From Aliidiomarina taiwanensis (GTDB taxonomy: Bacteria; Pseudomonadota; Gammaproteobacteria; Enterobacterales; Alteromonadaceae): 64,000 nucleotides of DNA. The stretch spans positions 124,001-188,000 of the forward strand of contig NZ_PIPQ01000001.1 of assembly GCF_003987015.1 (NCBI RefSeq), read 5' to 3'. A program made the position numbers and the translations under genes. A model generated the notes under the pieces. That model was given only the letters and a program-made list of their open reading frames with translations. It did no database searches and had not been told where the DNA came from. Below, piece after piece: positions 18,696 through 27,527 of this stretch (position 1 is its first letter; every line of letters starts with the position of its first letter).

Positions 18696-21014
18696 TCATT
18701 GCCAGCATACCGTCCCCATGTTCTGTAGAACGATGTCACGGTCGGCTTCGTCGGTGACTCCATCGAGATTAAAGTCGTAGGTACTGGAACCGTTCCAACC
18801 TTCGGTGACTGTGATACGGTCAAATTCTTCCAGATCTTTGTTATCGACCACTCCGTCGTCATTACCGTCACCAGGGCAAGCGTGCTGCGATTCCAGTATT
18901 GCGGTCAGTTCCGAGCGCAATTGCTGGAGGTTGTTGTAAACCTCGATATCCAGTGCTTCTTCTCCGTCCGCCAGCAGATCTCTGTCGGCTGTGTCCAGCA
19001 GCGGAGCGTCCTCGTCTTGGTTGATCTCATAAAGCTCTTCGGTCTCGATGGTGACGCCCGTGCCGGACGCAATGTCGTAATCGGTGATTTCGTTGCGTAC
19101 CAGTTTGTAGTGCTCGTTGCGCACCGCGACGGCGTATGTGGTGGCGATGTCCTTGCGGTTGTCTGAGTAGTTGTCTGGGTCGAGCTGGTATATTGCTTGG
19201 TTCACTTGCCAGCACATTTCCAGCCCTTCTTCTGAATTGAATCCCAGGTTGTTGATGGCCGCAATGGCACTACTGTCGTCAGCGCCCTGCCCCCACCAGA
19301 CACCGCCATTGTCTTCACACACGCCTTTGCTGACCGGGGTATGGGAGCAGATATTGCCGATCGCGCACGGGCCGTTGCGACCGCCGTCTTTCTGCAGGTT
19401 CAGGGCTACTTGGGTAAAGTTGAACTGGCGCAGGCTCTCCTGCTCGGGGTTTAGTAGGTACGGCAGCAGGGGTTCGGCATCCAGCGTGCGCGGCACAGCG
19501 ATAGACATGTCTATACCGGCAGCAGCGCCCAGTAGGTGAAAAACATCCGCCATGTTAACCATAGCTTCCACCGAGCGACCCGGTTCATTGACCATGGGGC
19601 CTGCGATGATCAGCGGCACCCAAACGCCGCTTTGATAAGCCGTGCTCTTGGCGCGGGTTGGATCAAACGGGAGTTTGACCGCCGAGCCCAGAGTGCCGTT
19701 GTCGCCAACGATGATCAGCAGCGTGTTACTATCTTGGTTGTAGGCCAGAGCACCGTCTTCGGTACGCGTGGCAAGGCCGGTTTCTACCAGAAGTCGGCCA
19801 AGCTCGGCATCCAGAGCTTCGGTCATCTGATCTTGAATGATGCGTCCATGCACGGGGTTGTTGCATCTGAGAAGGTTGGCGGACAGATTGGGCATGGTCG
19901 GAGTTAGTTCCATCGGCGCATGCTGCCAAGGCGTGTGTGCAGCCGAATAGCTGACGGTAGCCATCCATGGGCGGTCTTCTTCACGGGATTTTATCCAGTC
20001 GATAGCGGCATCGGTTTCGATGGTGGTGCGGTAACCGCGTGCGCGTGGGTCGGTCAGTGGTACGTCTTCACGCACACCGTTTTCGATGATCACCAGCGGT
20101 GATACGTAGTAGGCGTTCTGTGTTTCAAAGTCCAGTGTGACGCCTGCGGGCAAGTCTGCGTCGCAGGTTTGATAGCCAGTCAACCCGTCATGGTCGTCAA
20201 CTACATCAAAGCCACGTACAAAAATTCCACCCTGACTCAAGCATAGCAGGCCGCTAGAATCATCGGTCAGGGCTGGTGCACTCATATCCTGGCAACTGCC
20301 ATCCGAGAAGTAACAGGCACCGGGCAGGTGATGGGGATAGAAACCGCATGACCAGCGGTCCTGATCATAAACGCCACCGGCGGTAGTATCAATGGAACCC
20401 GGTAGTCCTTCAATCCAGCCGTAGAAATAATCCCAGCCAAGCTGCGTTGGTGTATCGCTGCCTGCTATGTTGTTGTCTGGCCCTGCGAGGTGGAATTTGC
20501 CAAACATAGCGTTTTCATAGCCCGCTTGTTTGAGCAACTTCGGGGCGGTGACTTCGTATTCCGATAATTGTGAATTGGCTAGGTCATTTGGCCCTATCGC
20601 CTGATAAATATTGTTACGCAACGGGTAACGACCAGTCATCAGTACCGAGCGACCGGGTGAGCATTCCGGCATTGACCAAGTGTTGCGGAACTTTAGCCCC
20701 TGCTCGGCAATCGCGTCGATACTTGGCAGGTTAGGTCTGTTAGTTAGGTTATGAACTTCATCATGCAGCCCTAGTTCGATAAGTTCCACATGGTCCATTC
20801 CGAGTTCGTCTCCGCCGCCGTAACCGAAAGCAGACATTTGGTCGATACCCACGTCATCCATGATAACAAGCAGGATATTGGGTTTGGCGGCTATGTTTGA
20901 GTCTTCATCGTCGTTACTGTCACTGGATCCGTCGCAACCACCGAGGGCCATCAGGCCTAGGCTGGCAACAAGAATCAGACTGCTTCTTCTAAACGGTGTC
21001 ATGGTGCATTTCAT
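18696..21014 (-). CDS. lipoprotein sulfatase (S1 family) with C-terminal dockerin-like domain
   Basis: A 772-residue paralogue of the downstream sulfatase. The lipobox ALGGC gives lipid Cys27, and an acidic linker follows. NILLVIMDDVG holds metal-binding acids and the signature CSPGR has Cys118 as the formylglycine precursor. The shared NTWSMP-CSP context shows the two genes are duplicates. The C-terminus again holds paired calcium-binding dockerin segments (DGNDDGVVDNKDLEEF and DFNLDGVTDEADRDI). A strong GGAGG lies before the ATG at 21014, which overlaps the cytochrome stop by ATGA, so translation is coupled. An insert around residues 67-92, absent from the paralogue, may reflect a different substrate. 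Confidence 0.88.
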   Translation of the reverse strand: MKCTMTPFRRSSLILVASLGLMALGGCDGSSDSNDDEDSNIAAKPNILLVIMDDVGIDQMSAFGYGGGDELGMDHVELIELGLHDEVHNLTNRPNLPSIDAIAEQGLKFRNTWSMPECSPGRSVLMTGRYPLRNNIYQAIGPNDLANSQLSEYEVTAPKLLKQAGYENAMFGKFHLAGPDNNIAGSDTPTQLGWDYFYGWIEGLPGSIDTTAGGVYDQDRWSCGFYPHHLPGACYFSDGSCQDMSAPALTDDSSGLLCLSQGGIFVRGFDVVDDHDGLTGYQTCDADLPAGVTLDFETQNAYYVSPLVIIENGVREDVPLTDPRARGYRTTIETDAAIDWIKSREEDRPWMATVSYSAAHTPWQHAPMELTPTMPNLSANLLRCNNPVHGRIIQDQMTEALDAELGRLLVETGLATRTEDGALAYNQDSNTLLIIVGDNGTLGSAVKLPFDPTRAKSTAYQSGVWVPLIIAGPMVNEPGRSVEAMVNMADVFHLLGAAAGIDMSIAVPRTLDAEPLLPYLLNPEQESLRQFNFTQVALNLQKDGGRNGPCAIGNICSHTPVSKGVCEDNGGVWWGQGADDSSAIAAINNLGFNSEEGLEMCWQVNQAIYQLDPDNYSDNRKDIATTYAVAVRNEHYKLVRNEITDYDIASGTGVTIETEELYEINQDEDAPLLDTADRDLLADGEEALDIEVYNNLQQLRSELTAILESQHACPGDGNDDGVVDNKDLEEFDRITVTEGWNGSSTYDFNLDGVTDEADRDIVLQNMGTVCWQ

Positions 21015-23245
21015 GGTATCGCCTCCAATACAGGGTCGTTTGGATTCTGTAGGTACAGTTCGTCAAGCAGTTTCTGGCGTTCTCTGCCAGCGGGTAAATA
21101 GTTGAGCAAGGCAAGGCGCAAGGAGCGGTTGGCCGGGTTTTGCGCCAGTTGATCGCGCATCAGTTGCAGGGCCTGATCTTGGCGCCCCGTGTCATACCAA
21201 GCGATGGCCAGTACATAGGCATAGTGAGCATTGTCTGGCACCAGCGCATGAGCTTGTTCCAAATTGATCACTCCGGCTTCTATCTGTTTGGCGCGGATGC
21301 GGGCCAAGCCCAGAGCGTGGTGTAGGTCTGCGTCTTGGGGGTATTCGTGCAGGTGTTCTTCTAGCATTGCTAGGCCGCTGCCCGGCGCTTCACTATCGAG
21401 CCACTGGGCCAGCGCTATCGTGGCCGAGGAGAACGTCGGATTACGGGACTGTGCTGCGCGCAGGCTGGCTTCAACGCGGTCATACTGGCCGGTAACGCGA
21501 TACAAGGAGGCGAGATTGAAATGAGCCTCGGCGTTGGCTAGTAGTTGCGACTGAATCTGCTCATACTCTTCAAAGGGTTCCGTGGGTACAGGCGCCTGAG
21601 CTTGTTCCGCTAGCAGGAGTAACTGCTCGGCGGCGCTTAGGCGAACTGACCGCCTTGGGTCCTGCAATAAGTTGTTCAGTTGGTGTTGTAAGGTGTTCAC
21701 ATTCAGCAGTGCGGGTGCGGCATTGATCGCCGCCCTACGCACATTGGCATCCTCGTGGCTCAACGCCTCAATAATTTGCTGTTGCGCGCTCTGGGACGGG
21801 TAATTGGGCAGCTCCGCCAGCAACGCTGCGTGGCGCAGGTTGGGCAGGTCATTGCGCACCAGTTGTGCTAAGAGTGCCTCAGCGGCCCCGGCTTCGCCGT
21901 TCCGGGCCTTGAATAAAGCCCGAGCATAACCACCGTCGCGCGGTGAGTGGCCGGGGAACCATTGCCGGAACCGCGTTGTCAGTCTTTCAGTGTCGTCTTT
22001 ATTGTGGCAGCTCAGACAGGCGTCACTGTGCCCCAAGGCAAGTGCCTGCTCAGGATTGGGCGAGCTGAAACTGTGGTCGTGACGCAGGTCGTTGCCCATG
22101 TAGAGTTTGCCGGGCATATGACAGGAAACGCATTGCGCGCCCGCGCTGCCGGGCTCGTGATGATGATGGGACGAACTGTCGTAATTCCCGGCGTTAAGGT
22201 TACGCGCATCAACCCCGATGCGAACCGCTCGCCCGGACGGGTTGTGGCATTGTGTACAGACGGCATTGCCCGGCGTTTGCAATTGCCCGCTGTGAGGGTT
22301 GTGGCAATCGCTGCACACAACACCCGCCCGCTGCATGTGGCTTTGCATGAAAGAACCGTGCTCGAAGACCTCGTTATGAATCTTGCCATCCACTTCGTAG
22401 AGGTCGGCCGTCAACTGGCTGACCAAATAGGCGTCATCCAGACGCTCCTCTGGGGCGGGTTCGCCTAGCGGCGTACGGCGACTGTGACACTGCGCGCATG
22501 TTTCCAGTTGGTGCGAGCCGCGATCCATAGCCTGGGCTAAGCCTTTAAGGGGGTCGGTTTGTGTGTTCGCAGATTGCGCCCACTGTAGGTGTTCTGACGC
22601 CGGACCGTGGCACGACTGGCAGCCAACACCTAGGTTATGCCAGCGAGTGTCGAAACGGTCATTCATGGCATCGTAGCCGAGCTGGAAGCCACTGGTATGG
22701 CATTCGATACATTGTGTATTGGCGTTCTGCGCCGGTTGATGCCAATGCAGTGGGTGTTGGGCGTCCACACCCTGACCGTCGTAGAGATGAAACCACTGGT
22801 TCTGTTCGGTATCCCAAGCTGCACCCAACGCCTGTAATCGCCCGCCCTCTCCTTCAAGCAAATACTGCTGCAAGGGCTCCCAGCCAAAGGTGTAGGCCAC
22901 ACGATACTCCTTGGTGGTACCGGAGGCATCCGGGGTGCGCACCCAGAATTCATCATTTTGGCGAAAGAAGTGGGTGATTTCCGTATCGGTGCGCAGGCTG
23001 GCGTTGTTGAAGTCGCCGCGCACCGTGGCGTCGCCGGGGGACAGCATGGCCAGTTGGTGGTGGGAGTCTTGCCAGTCTTGAAACTGGACTTGGTGGCAGC
23101 CTTGGCAGAGCTGTTCGTCTACCAATAGTGCTTCGCTATCCACCAATCGCGCCTCGCCAAATGGCGCCTGCGAACTAGCCTGCCAGAGTATGGCCAAGGT
23201 GATGCAGGAGATGCCTATAATGGTTATGCCTAGACGCCACTTCAT
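21011..23245 (-). CDS. octaheme c-type cytochrome with HEAT/TPR C-terminal half
   Basis: A 744-residue exported or membrane-anchored protein beginning with a hydrophobic signal (ITIIGISCITLAILW). Eight CXXCH haem motifs lie in the first 430 residues: CQGCH, CIECH, CQSCH, CAQCH, CSDCH, CTQCH, CVSCH and CLSCH. The C-terminal half is made of HEAT-like and TPR-like helical repeats suited to protein contacts. It belongs to the broad cytochrome c554-like multihaem group with TPR tails; the electron donor and acceptor are unknown. It is the first gene of an operon with two sulfatases, an association that could mean a shared extracellular process or only shared regulation. Confidence 0.85.
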   Translation of the reverse strand: MKWRLGITIIGISCITLAILWQASSQAPFGEARLVDSEALLVDEQLCQGCHQVQFQDWQDSHHQLAMLSPGDATVRGDFNNASLRTDTEITHFFRQNDEFWVRTPDASGTTKEYRVAYTFGWEPLQQYLLEGEGGRLQALGAAWDTEQNQWFHLYDGQGVDAQHPLHWHQPAQNANTQCIECHTSGFQLGYDAMNDRFDTRWHNLGVGCQSCHGPASEHLQWAQSANTQTDPLKGLAQAMDRGSHQLETCAQCHSRRTPLGEPAPEERLDDAYLVSQLTADLYEVDGKIHNEVFEHGSFMQSHMQRAGVVCSDCHNPHSGQLQTPGNAVCTQCHNPSGRAVRIGVDARNLNAGNYDSSSHHHHEPGSAGAQCVSCHMPGKLYMGNDLRHDHSFSSPNPEQALALGHSDACLSCHNKDDTERLTTRFRQWFPGHSPRDGGYARALFKARNGEAGAAEALLAQLVRNDLPNLRHAALLAELPNYPSQSAQQQIIEALSHEDANVRRAAINAAPALLNVNTLQHQLNNLLQDPRRSVRLSAAEQLLLLAEQAQAPVPTEPFEEYEQIQSQLLANAEAHFNLASLYRVTGQYDRVEASLRAAQSRNPTFSSATIALAQWLDSEAPGSGLAMLEEHLHEYPQDADLHHALGLARIRAKQIEAGVINLEQAHALVPDNAHYAYVLAIAWYDTGRQDQALQLMRDQLAQNPANRSLRLALLNYLPAGRERQKLLDELYLQNPNDPVLEAIP

Positions 23246-23352
23246 AAGACACCCAGTAGCTGGCGTGGCAGTATGGTCGCTTTAGTCATGAACGCTTCAT
23301 TGTTATAAATATGTTTACTTTATGAAGTATGACGGCCTAAAGACTTCGGGGA

Positions 23353-23372
23353 TATACCATGTTTATGGTATA
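23353..23372. promoter_or_regulatory. inverted repeat upstream of the cytochrome-sulfatase operon
   Basis: TATACCAT and ATGGTATA form a perfect 8-bp dyad with a GTTT spacer, flanked on both sides by GGGGATA. It lies about 110 bp before the cytochrome start, just inside the IS end, and is a candidate operator for the island's second NarL-type regulator. Confidence 0.4.
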
Positions 23373-23379
23373 GGGGATA

Positions 23380-23470
23380 TTGATCCGTACCACTAAAAGT
23401 GGACACTTTGCTAAGCACTATTTTTCAATTCAAAGTTCTCTGGGCTGAGATAGCCAATCTTGCTTTTGAT
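23380..23470 (-). mobile_element. IS3-type element end with transposase C-terminal remnant
   Basis: A terminal repeat beginning TTGATCCGTACCACT is followed two bases after GACACTTTG by a minus-strand stop (23411-23413). The upstream frame reads KSKIGYLSPENFELKNSA, and GYLSP-FE is the classic C-terminal end of IS3-family OrfB integrase-type transposases. The frame is interrupted by TGA at 23471, so only about 20 codons survive. The same terminal sequence makes up the palindrome at 6587-6632. Confidence 0.75.
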
Positions 23471-23572
23471 TCAAATGATGTATATTTAGTTGATTGTGTG
23501 CTGAATCTTGGGGATATAAGTTCAGCAGCACAACAAAGATACAAATAGATTGTTTAATAAAATGGAAATATT

Positions 23573-24034
23573 ATGAAAATACTTAATTTAATATGTGTTG
23601 GGGCACTGATGCTTCTTTCTGCTTTGGCTATGACGGCTGAGGCAAGTGAGGGCAAAGTGGGTATTTTTACAGAGGAAGCAACTATAACCAATTTGTTTGA
23701 AAAAGGTGTGATTCCGAGTGAACAATATTATGAGTTCGTGGATAGAGGGTTTCATCCTGACCAAATGATAGTTGAGGTAACGTATTCCCGAGCAACAAGT
23801 GTTTTAGTTACGCAATTATCTAGCGCAAGAACGATCATGTCGACTAATGGCGGACCTGCGAATCCAGAAGATGGTGACGAGCAAGAGTACCGCTATGATA
23901 GAGTTGAGAACGGTAATTTGTATCGTTATAACGAAGTATATAGGTATCAATCTGGCGGCTGGATTTTAATTCATTACAGTAAGACCATGATAGGTCCTGC
24001 TCCAGGTGAGCCAGGTGAAAATGAGCCTGAATAA
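23573..24034 (+). CDS. secreted hypothetical protein
   Basis: A 153-residue protein with a good signal peptide (ICVGALMLLSALAMTAEA, cleavage near residue 24). The mature part is small, hydrophilic and Glu/Tyr-rich, ending in a Pro/Glu tail (APGEPGENEPE). I do not recognise the family. The ribosome-binding site is weak and the sequence is AT-rich compared with the sulfatase genes. It stands alone just outside the IS remnant, so it could be native or part of the rearranged zone. Confidence 0.6.
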   Translation: MKILNLICVGALMLLSALAMTAEASEGKVGIFTEEATITNLFEKGVIPSEQYYEFVDRGFHPDQMIVEVTYSRATSVLVTQLSSARTIMSTNGGPANPEDGDEQEYRYDRVENGNLYRYNEVYRYQSGGWILIHYSKTMIGPAPGEPGENEPE

Positions 24035-24365
24035 CCCATGATTTGATAATTTTTTGTCACTGCCTTTGCGTACCAAAAAGGCTAGTTGTCCACTTCCCCT
24101 AAACTGAGACAGATTTAATTAGCGAAGACTACTAGATTAAACGGGCCATCTATCAGTTTCGATGAGTTTCAGTATTTGTTTGCGGAGATGGAGAACGTAA
24201 GAGCACCCTTTAGAAATACTTTAAATGTGTATAGGGTTTTGAGTATGATACTTTATTACATGGCATTTCGTCGGATTCGCTTAATCTTCTATTTTCAGTA
24301 TGGTACTTTGTTTTTTCGCTTCAGGGTATGAAAACACAAAATCAAAGGATTAAGGCACTGCTAGC
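24035..24365. other. gene-free AT-rich stretch
   Basis: About 330 bp between two small genes. I see no convincing frame, RNA or strong hairpin. A segment around 24088-24125 (GTTGTCCACTTCCCC followed by CTGAGACAG) vaguely resembles IS ends but matches nothing else in the window. Confidence 0.3.
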
Positions 24366-24620
24366 ATGAAACTTTATTACTACGCTACAACACTGTTTGC
24401 ATTAATAATAGGGCTTGGGATTTTTATTCTTATTTCTATTCCTGCGCTATTGCTCACCTACTTTATAGTTTGGTTGTGCAGCTTTGCCTTTAGTTACTCT
24501 TTTAGCAGCTGGAGCACCCATTTAGTTATTTGGGCTATTAGCGCTGTTTGGACCATAGGGGCTCTGAACACGAAAGAAGGCGGTGAGCTGGCCGCAACGG
24601 TCATAACAGGTAAGCGCTAA
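24366..24620 (+). CDS. small membrane protein of unknown function
   Basis: An 84-residue protein with two or three hydrophobic helices (LFALIIGLGIFILISIPALLLTYFIVWL, described here as one long hydrophobic stretch, and LVIWAISAVWTIGAL) and a short charged tail. The start is an ATG near a weak site. A clear intrinsic terminator follows at 24645, which supports a genuine transcription unit. No family is recognised. Confidence 0.6.
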   Translation: MKLYYYATTLFALIIGLGIFILISIPALLLTYFIVWLCSFAFSYSFSSWSTHLVIWAISAVWTIGALNTKEGGELAATVITGKR

Positions 24621-24644
24621 GGAGAAGTTTTAGTTCAATTGAAG

Positions 24645-24673
24645 AAGGCGAAGCTGGGTGCTTCGCCTTTTTG
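24645..24673 (+). terminator. intrinsic terminator
   Basis: GGCGAAG and CTTCGCC pair over a 7-base loop and are followed by TTTTTG, ending the small membrane-protein transcript. Confidence 0.85.
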
Positions 24674-24700
24674 CTTTAAGCCTATTGAAAATAATTTAGC

Positions 24701-25070
24701 TTATCCTGCGGCTAGGACACCACCGATAACAGCTACTACACCGCCAATAGCGCGGGTGGTGCGGGTCGAGAGACTGTCGCTCAAGCCATAGAGGCTCACC
24801 ATTACACCCGTAACGGGCCATAATGAGTTGCTTGGTTCATGCGTGTAATTGCGCCTGCACTTGTGGTGTAGGAGCTAAACGCTAAGTTTAAAGAAGCAGC
24901 CCAGTGGCGATTTAAGTCGAAGCTGTGTCCATACGACTCAGCTTTGGGGTTCTTTAAAGGTAACGCTGAAGCAGTTGTCATACCAAAAAAGCACCTCTCG
25001 GTTATGGCCAATAGCTTCCCATCCGGTAAGCGTACAATCCTGTACAGTCTTCTTTTGGCCTTATTTTAAA
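24701..25070 (-). pseudogene. probable degraded minus-strand gene
   Basis: Two coding-like frames overlap on the minus strand but are not joined. The downstream one ends VMVSLYGLSDSLSTR... with a Gly/Val-rich hydrophobic helix (GGVVAVIGGVLAAG) and TAA at 24701. The upstream one (LPDGKLLAITERCFFGM onward) runs to a stop at 24802. A frameshift between them would explain both. The hydrophobic C-terminus suggests a lost membrane protein, possibly a transporter, but I cannot name it. The next 250 bp up to 25321 show nothing recognisable. Confidence 0.3.
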
Positions 25071-25321
25071 CTAAGGAATCGGGAGTAGAAGGCCAACAAG
25101 GAAAAATTAAATCTTCAAAAATTCATAAGTTTATAACAAATCATCTGGCTTCTAGCGCGTGCTTAATCACCCTGAATTGAGTTTAGGCGCTAAGTGTGTA
25201 ATAATCCACCAGTTGTGAGAAACTTTTAAAGCTAATCACACCCTTCCTTTTTATCTTTATGGTCAGCCCACACAACCTTGCTGTGTTTGATCCATAAACT
25301 CTTATATTTCAGGTGTAAAAC

Positions 25322-26101
25322 TTGTTTAAAGACTTATCATTTGATGATTATTACGCGGAAGAACCGCCGCATACCCTTATCGATGTACCTTTTGTGCCGA
25401 CTGATGAAAAGTCGGTTGATGTCATGCTAAATTTGGCGGGTTTAGGCCCGAAAGACGTTTTATACGATTTAGGCTCAGGCGATGGCCGAATTGTAGTTGC
25501 AGCTGCTATGGAATGGGGGGCGCGCGGGGTGGGTATTGAAATGGACCCGCTACGTATTGAAGAAGCGGTGGAGTACGCTAATTGGTCGAAGGTCAGCCAC
25601 ATGGTGGACTTTGTTGAAGCTGACTTACTTAAAGTTGATTTCAGTGAAGCAACCGTTGTGACAATGTACTTACTACACTCGGTTAACATAGAATTAAGAC
25701 CTCGCTTATTAAACGAGTTAAAACCCGGAACACGGGTTATTTCTCATGCCTTCGACATGGGCGATTGGCGTGCAGATGAGCGAGTACAGTTTAGCAGCGT
25801 GAATATTTATAAGTGGATTATTCCGGCAAAAATTGCGGGCACTTGGGAGTGGAAGCGCAACGACGGCAAAATTTGCCGTGTTGAGCTACAGCAAAAGTAT
25901 CAACGGCTATCTGGTCGCGCCTGGCTTGACGGTAACCCCGTGTATTTAACCAGTGCGAAAATGCGCGGTGTAGAGGTTGATTTGCGTATAAGCGATTGTG
26001 AAGATTCTGCACCCATTACCTACCCCATGCGTTACCACGAGAATGAACTAGTTGCGCGCGCAGCGGGGGCGCAAGCGACCACAGCAAAACGCATTAAATA
26101 A
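25322..26101 (+). CDS. class I SAM-dependent methyltransferase
   Basis: A 259-residue soluble protein. SAM-binding motif I is DLGSGDGRIVV (about residues 49-59), followed by the acidic loop GVGIEMDP and a VEADLLKVDF segment. The C-terminal third is beta-rich and not typical of the family core. The best start is TTG at 25322 behind AGGTG, since the next ATG would remove much of the N-terminus. The acceptor substrate cannot be told from the sequence. It stands alone and is followed by a bidirectional terminator. Confidence 0.78.
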   Translation: MFKDLSFDDYYAEEPPHTLIDVPFVPTDEKSVDVMLNLAGLGPKDVLYDLGSGDGRIVVAAAMEWGARGVGIEMDPLRIEEAVEYANWSKVSHMVDFVEADLLKVDFSEATVVTMYLLHSVNIELRPRLLNELKPGTRVISHAFDMGDWRADERVQFSSVNIYKWIIPAKIAGTWEWKRNDGKICRVELQQKYQRLSGRAWLDGNPVYLTSAKMRGVEVDLRISDCEDSAPITYPMRYHENELVARAAGAQATTAKRIK

Positions 26102-26113
26102 TGACGAAATAGT

Positions 26114-26148
26114 AAACCTGGCCAAGCCACTTTTACTTGGCTAGGTTT
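26114..26148. terminator. bidirectional terminator
   Basis: AAACCTGGCCAAG and CTTGGCTAGGTTT pair with one mismatch around a T-rich loop. It lies between two convergent genes and could serve both. Confidence 0.7.
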
Positions 26149-27037
26149 AGGTTATTAAACGCCTTGCTTGTGCAAGAATGGCTTCTTTCTTTTCTTGCAA
26201 AGACTGAATAAGCTGCTGCTTTTCATGGTCAGGAATGTCTGGGTTGTTCGCTATTTTTTGTATTTTCTCTTCAATCTCTTCTAATTTTTCTCTGTCTATA
26301 CCTAAACGGGCGTCAAGCAATAGTTGCATAACATCGTGGTTTTTTATTTCTGCGGAGGCTGTGTTTGAGTTTGTCGATATCGCTTGTTGTTCAGGTAAGT
26401 CTAGGTTTGTTTCGAAGCGTTGAATTACTTGTTCAAAAGCTTTGTGGTGTTCAGACCAGCCTTCCATGGAAACAGAGAAATCGAGTTGTGCATACAGGGT
26501 AGCGACTAAACTTTGCAAACCGCCTTGGCTCCATTGAAGGCTTGCAGGTAAAGGTGTTTTGCTTGGTATAGCGTCAATTTGAATGCCGTACACAGTGGTA
26601 TGCATTCGCAGCTCAAGCCTGCTTTTGTCTAGCTCGTTGAGCCCTTCGGTTGCTTCTTGCCAAGCTCGTTTCACATGCTCTGGTGCATTAGGCGGAGGGA
26701 AACTGATTAAGCGGCCTTCACCTATCTCGGTCATACCATCGTTATTATAGTCAACTTGCAAATTAGGATCGGGCTGTATCAGTAAATTGGCTGCACCCTC
26801 AGCACTTAAATTTTGAATATCTATTGTATTCGCTAGTGCATGAGCTTGTTGTAAAACCGCCATTTCTTTTTGCGTTAAGCTGTGCAAAAAATCTTTCGGT
26901 GACTGCGAGGAGGCATTCGCTTTGATTAAGATATTAGCAAATTGGCTTTGTTGATCAGGAGAGAGGTTGCGCCTATTCAACATATTCATTGTATGAGAAG
27001 TGAATGGGGTGTTATTGATGGATGTGGAAGATGCCAT
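26147..27037 (-). CDS. hypothetical cytoplasmic protein
   Basis: A 296-residue protein without a signal peptide or membrane segment. The N-terminus is Ser/Thr/Asn-rich. The middle has a DYNNDGMTEIGEG segment that looks like a calcium-binding loop. The C-terminal 60 residues form a charged helix or coiled coil (REKLEEIEEKIQKIANN, then QSLQEKKEAILAQA). I do not recognise the family. The Asn/Gln-rich style resembles proteins of related marine gammaproteobacteria that act as secretion substrates or chaperones, but that is only an impression. Confidence 0.6.
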   Translation of the reverse strand: MASSTSINNTPFTSHTMNMLNRRNLSPDQQSQFANILIKANASSQSPKDFLHSLTQKEMAVLQQAHALANTIDIQNLSAEGAANLLIQPDPNLQVDYNNDGMTEIGEGRLISFPPPNAPEHVKRAWQEATEGLNELDKSRLELRMHTTVYGIQIDAIPSKTPLPASLQWSQGGLQSLVATLYAQLDFSVSMEGWSEHHKAFEQVIQRFETNLDLPEQQAISTNSNTASAEIKNHDVMQLLLDARLGIDREKLEEIEEKIQKIANNPDIPDHEKQQLIQSLQEKKEAILAQARRLIT

Positions 27038-27164
27038 ATCAGTGCCCTTTAAAGTAAACGAGGCAAGCAGTTGCCGTTAAAAGGAAAAAGTACGCTAATA
27101 CGTGCTTTTCCTGTACTTTGTTACTTACTAAGCAAAGAATGTGCCATCTTTAAAACAGCATGAT

Positions 27165-27512
27165 TTATTCAGACCAAACAGCAAATTCGTTGTTGCTTGG
27201 GTCGGCAAAGTGGAAGCGTCGACCACCTGGAAAGCTAAAGATTTCTTGTAGAACAGTGCCGCCGGCAGCTTCCACAAGGCGCAAAGTGTCTTCTAAATTA
27301 GCGCTGTACAGCACCACTAAGGCACTGCCCTGTTTAGCAGAGGCGCTGAGAGGCGCACGGAAAAATCCTCCATCAAGACCTGCGTCTACAAAAGCGCTAT
27401 AGTCGGGTCCGTAATCAATAAAAGACCAGCCAAACACCTTGCTAAAGAAGGCTTTGGAGGCTTCAAGTTGTTGTGCAGGCAGTTCAACATAGTTAATAGT
27501 GTGGTGTCGCAT
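27165..27512 (-). CDS. VOC (glyoxalase/bleomycin resistance) family protein
   Basis: A 115-residue single-domain vicinal-oxygen-chelate protein. The N-terminal NYVELPAQQLEASKAFF and the mid-segment FVDAGLDGGFF are typical, as is the C-terminal FHFADPSNNEFAVWSE, where the last Glu is the usual metal ligand. The metal and substrate cannot be assigned. It is 15 bp upstream of the zinc-ribbon gene stop on the same strand, so the two may share a transcript. Confidence 0.85.
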   Translation of the reverse strand: MRHHTINYVELPAQQLEASKAFFSKVFGWSFIDYGPDYSAFVDAGLDGGFFRAPLSASAKQGSALVVLYSANLEDTLRLVEAAGGTVLQEIFSFPGGRRFHFADPSNNEFAVWSE

Positions 27513-27527
27513 GGTTTGTTCCTCGGT

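Noticed and set aside
24088-24125. Possible extra IS end around GTTGTCCACTTCCCC
   Set aside because: No second copy, inverted partner or transposase sequence is visible.
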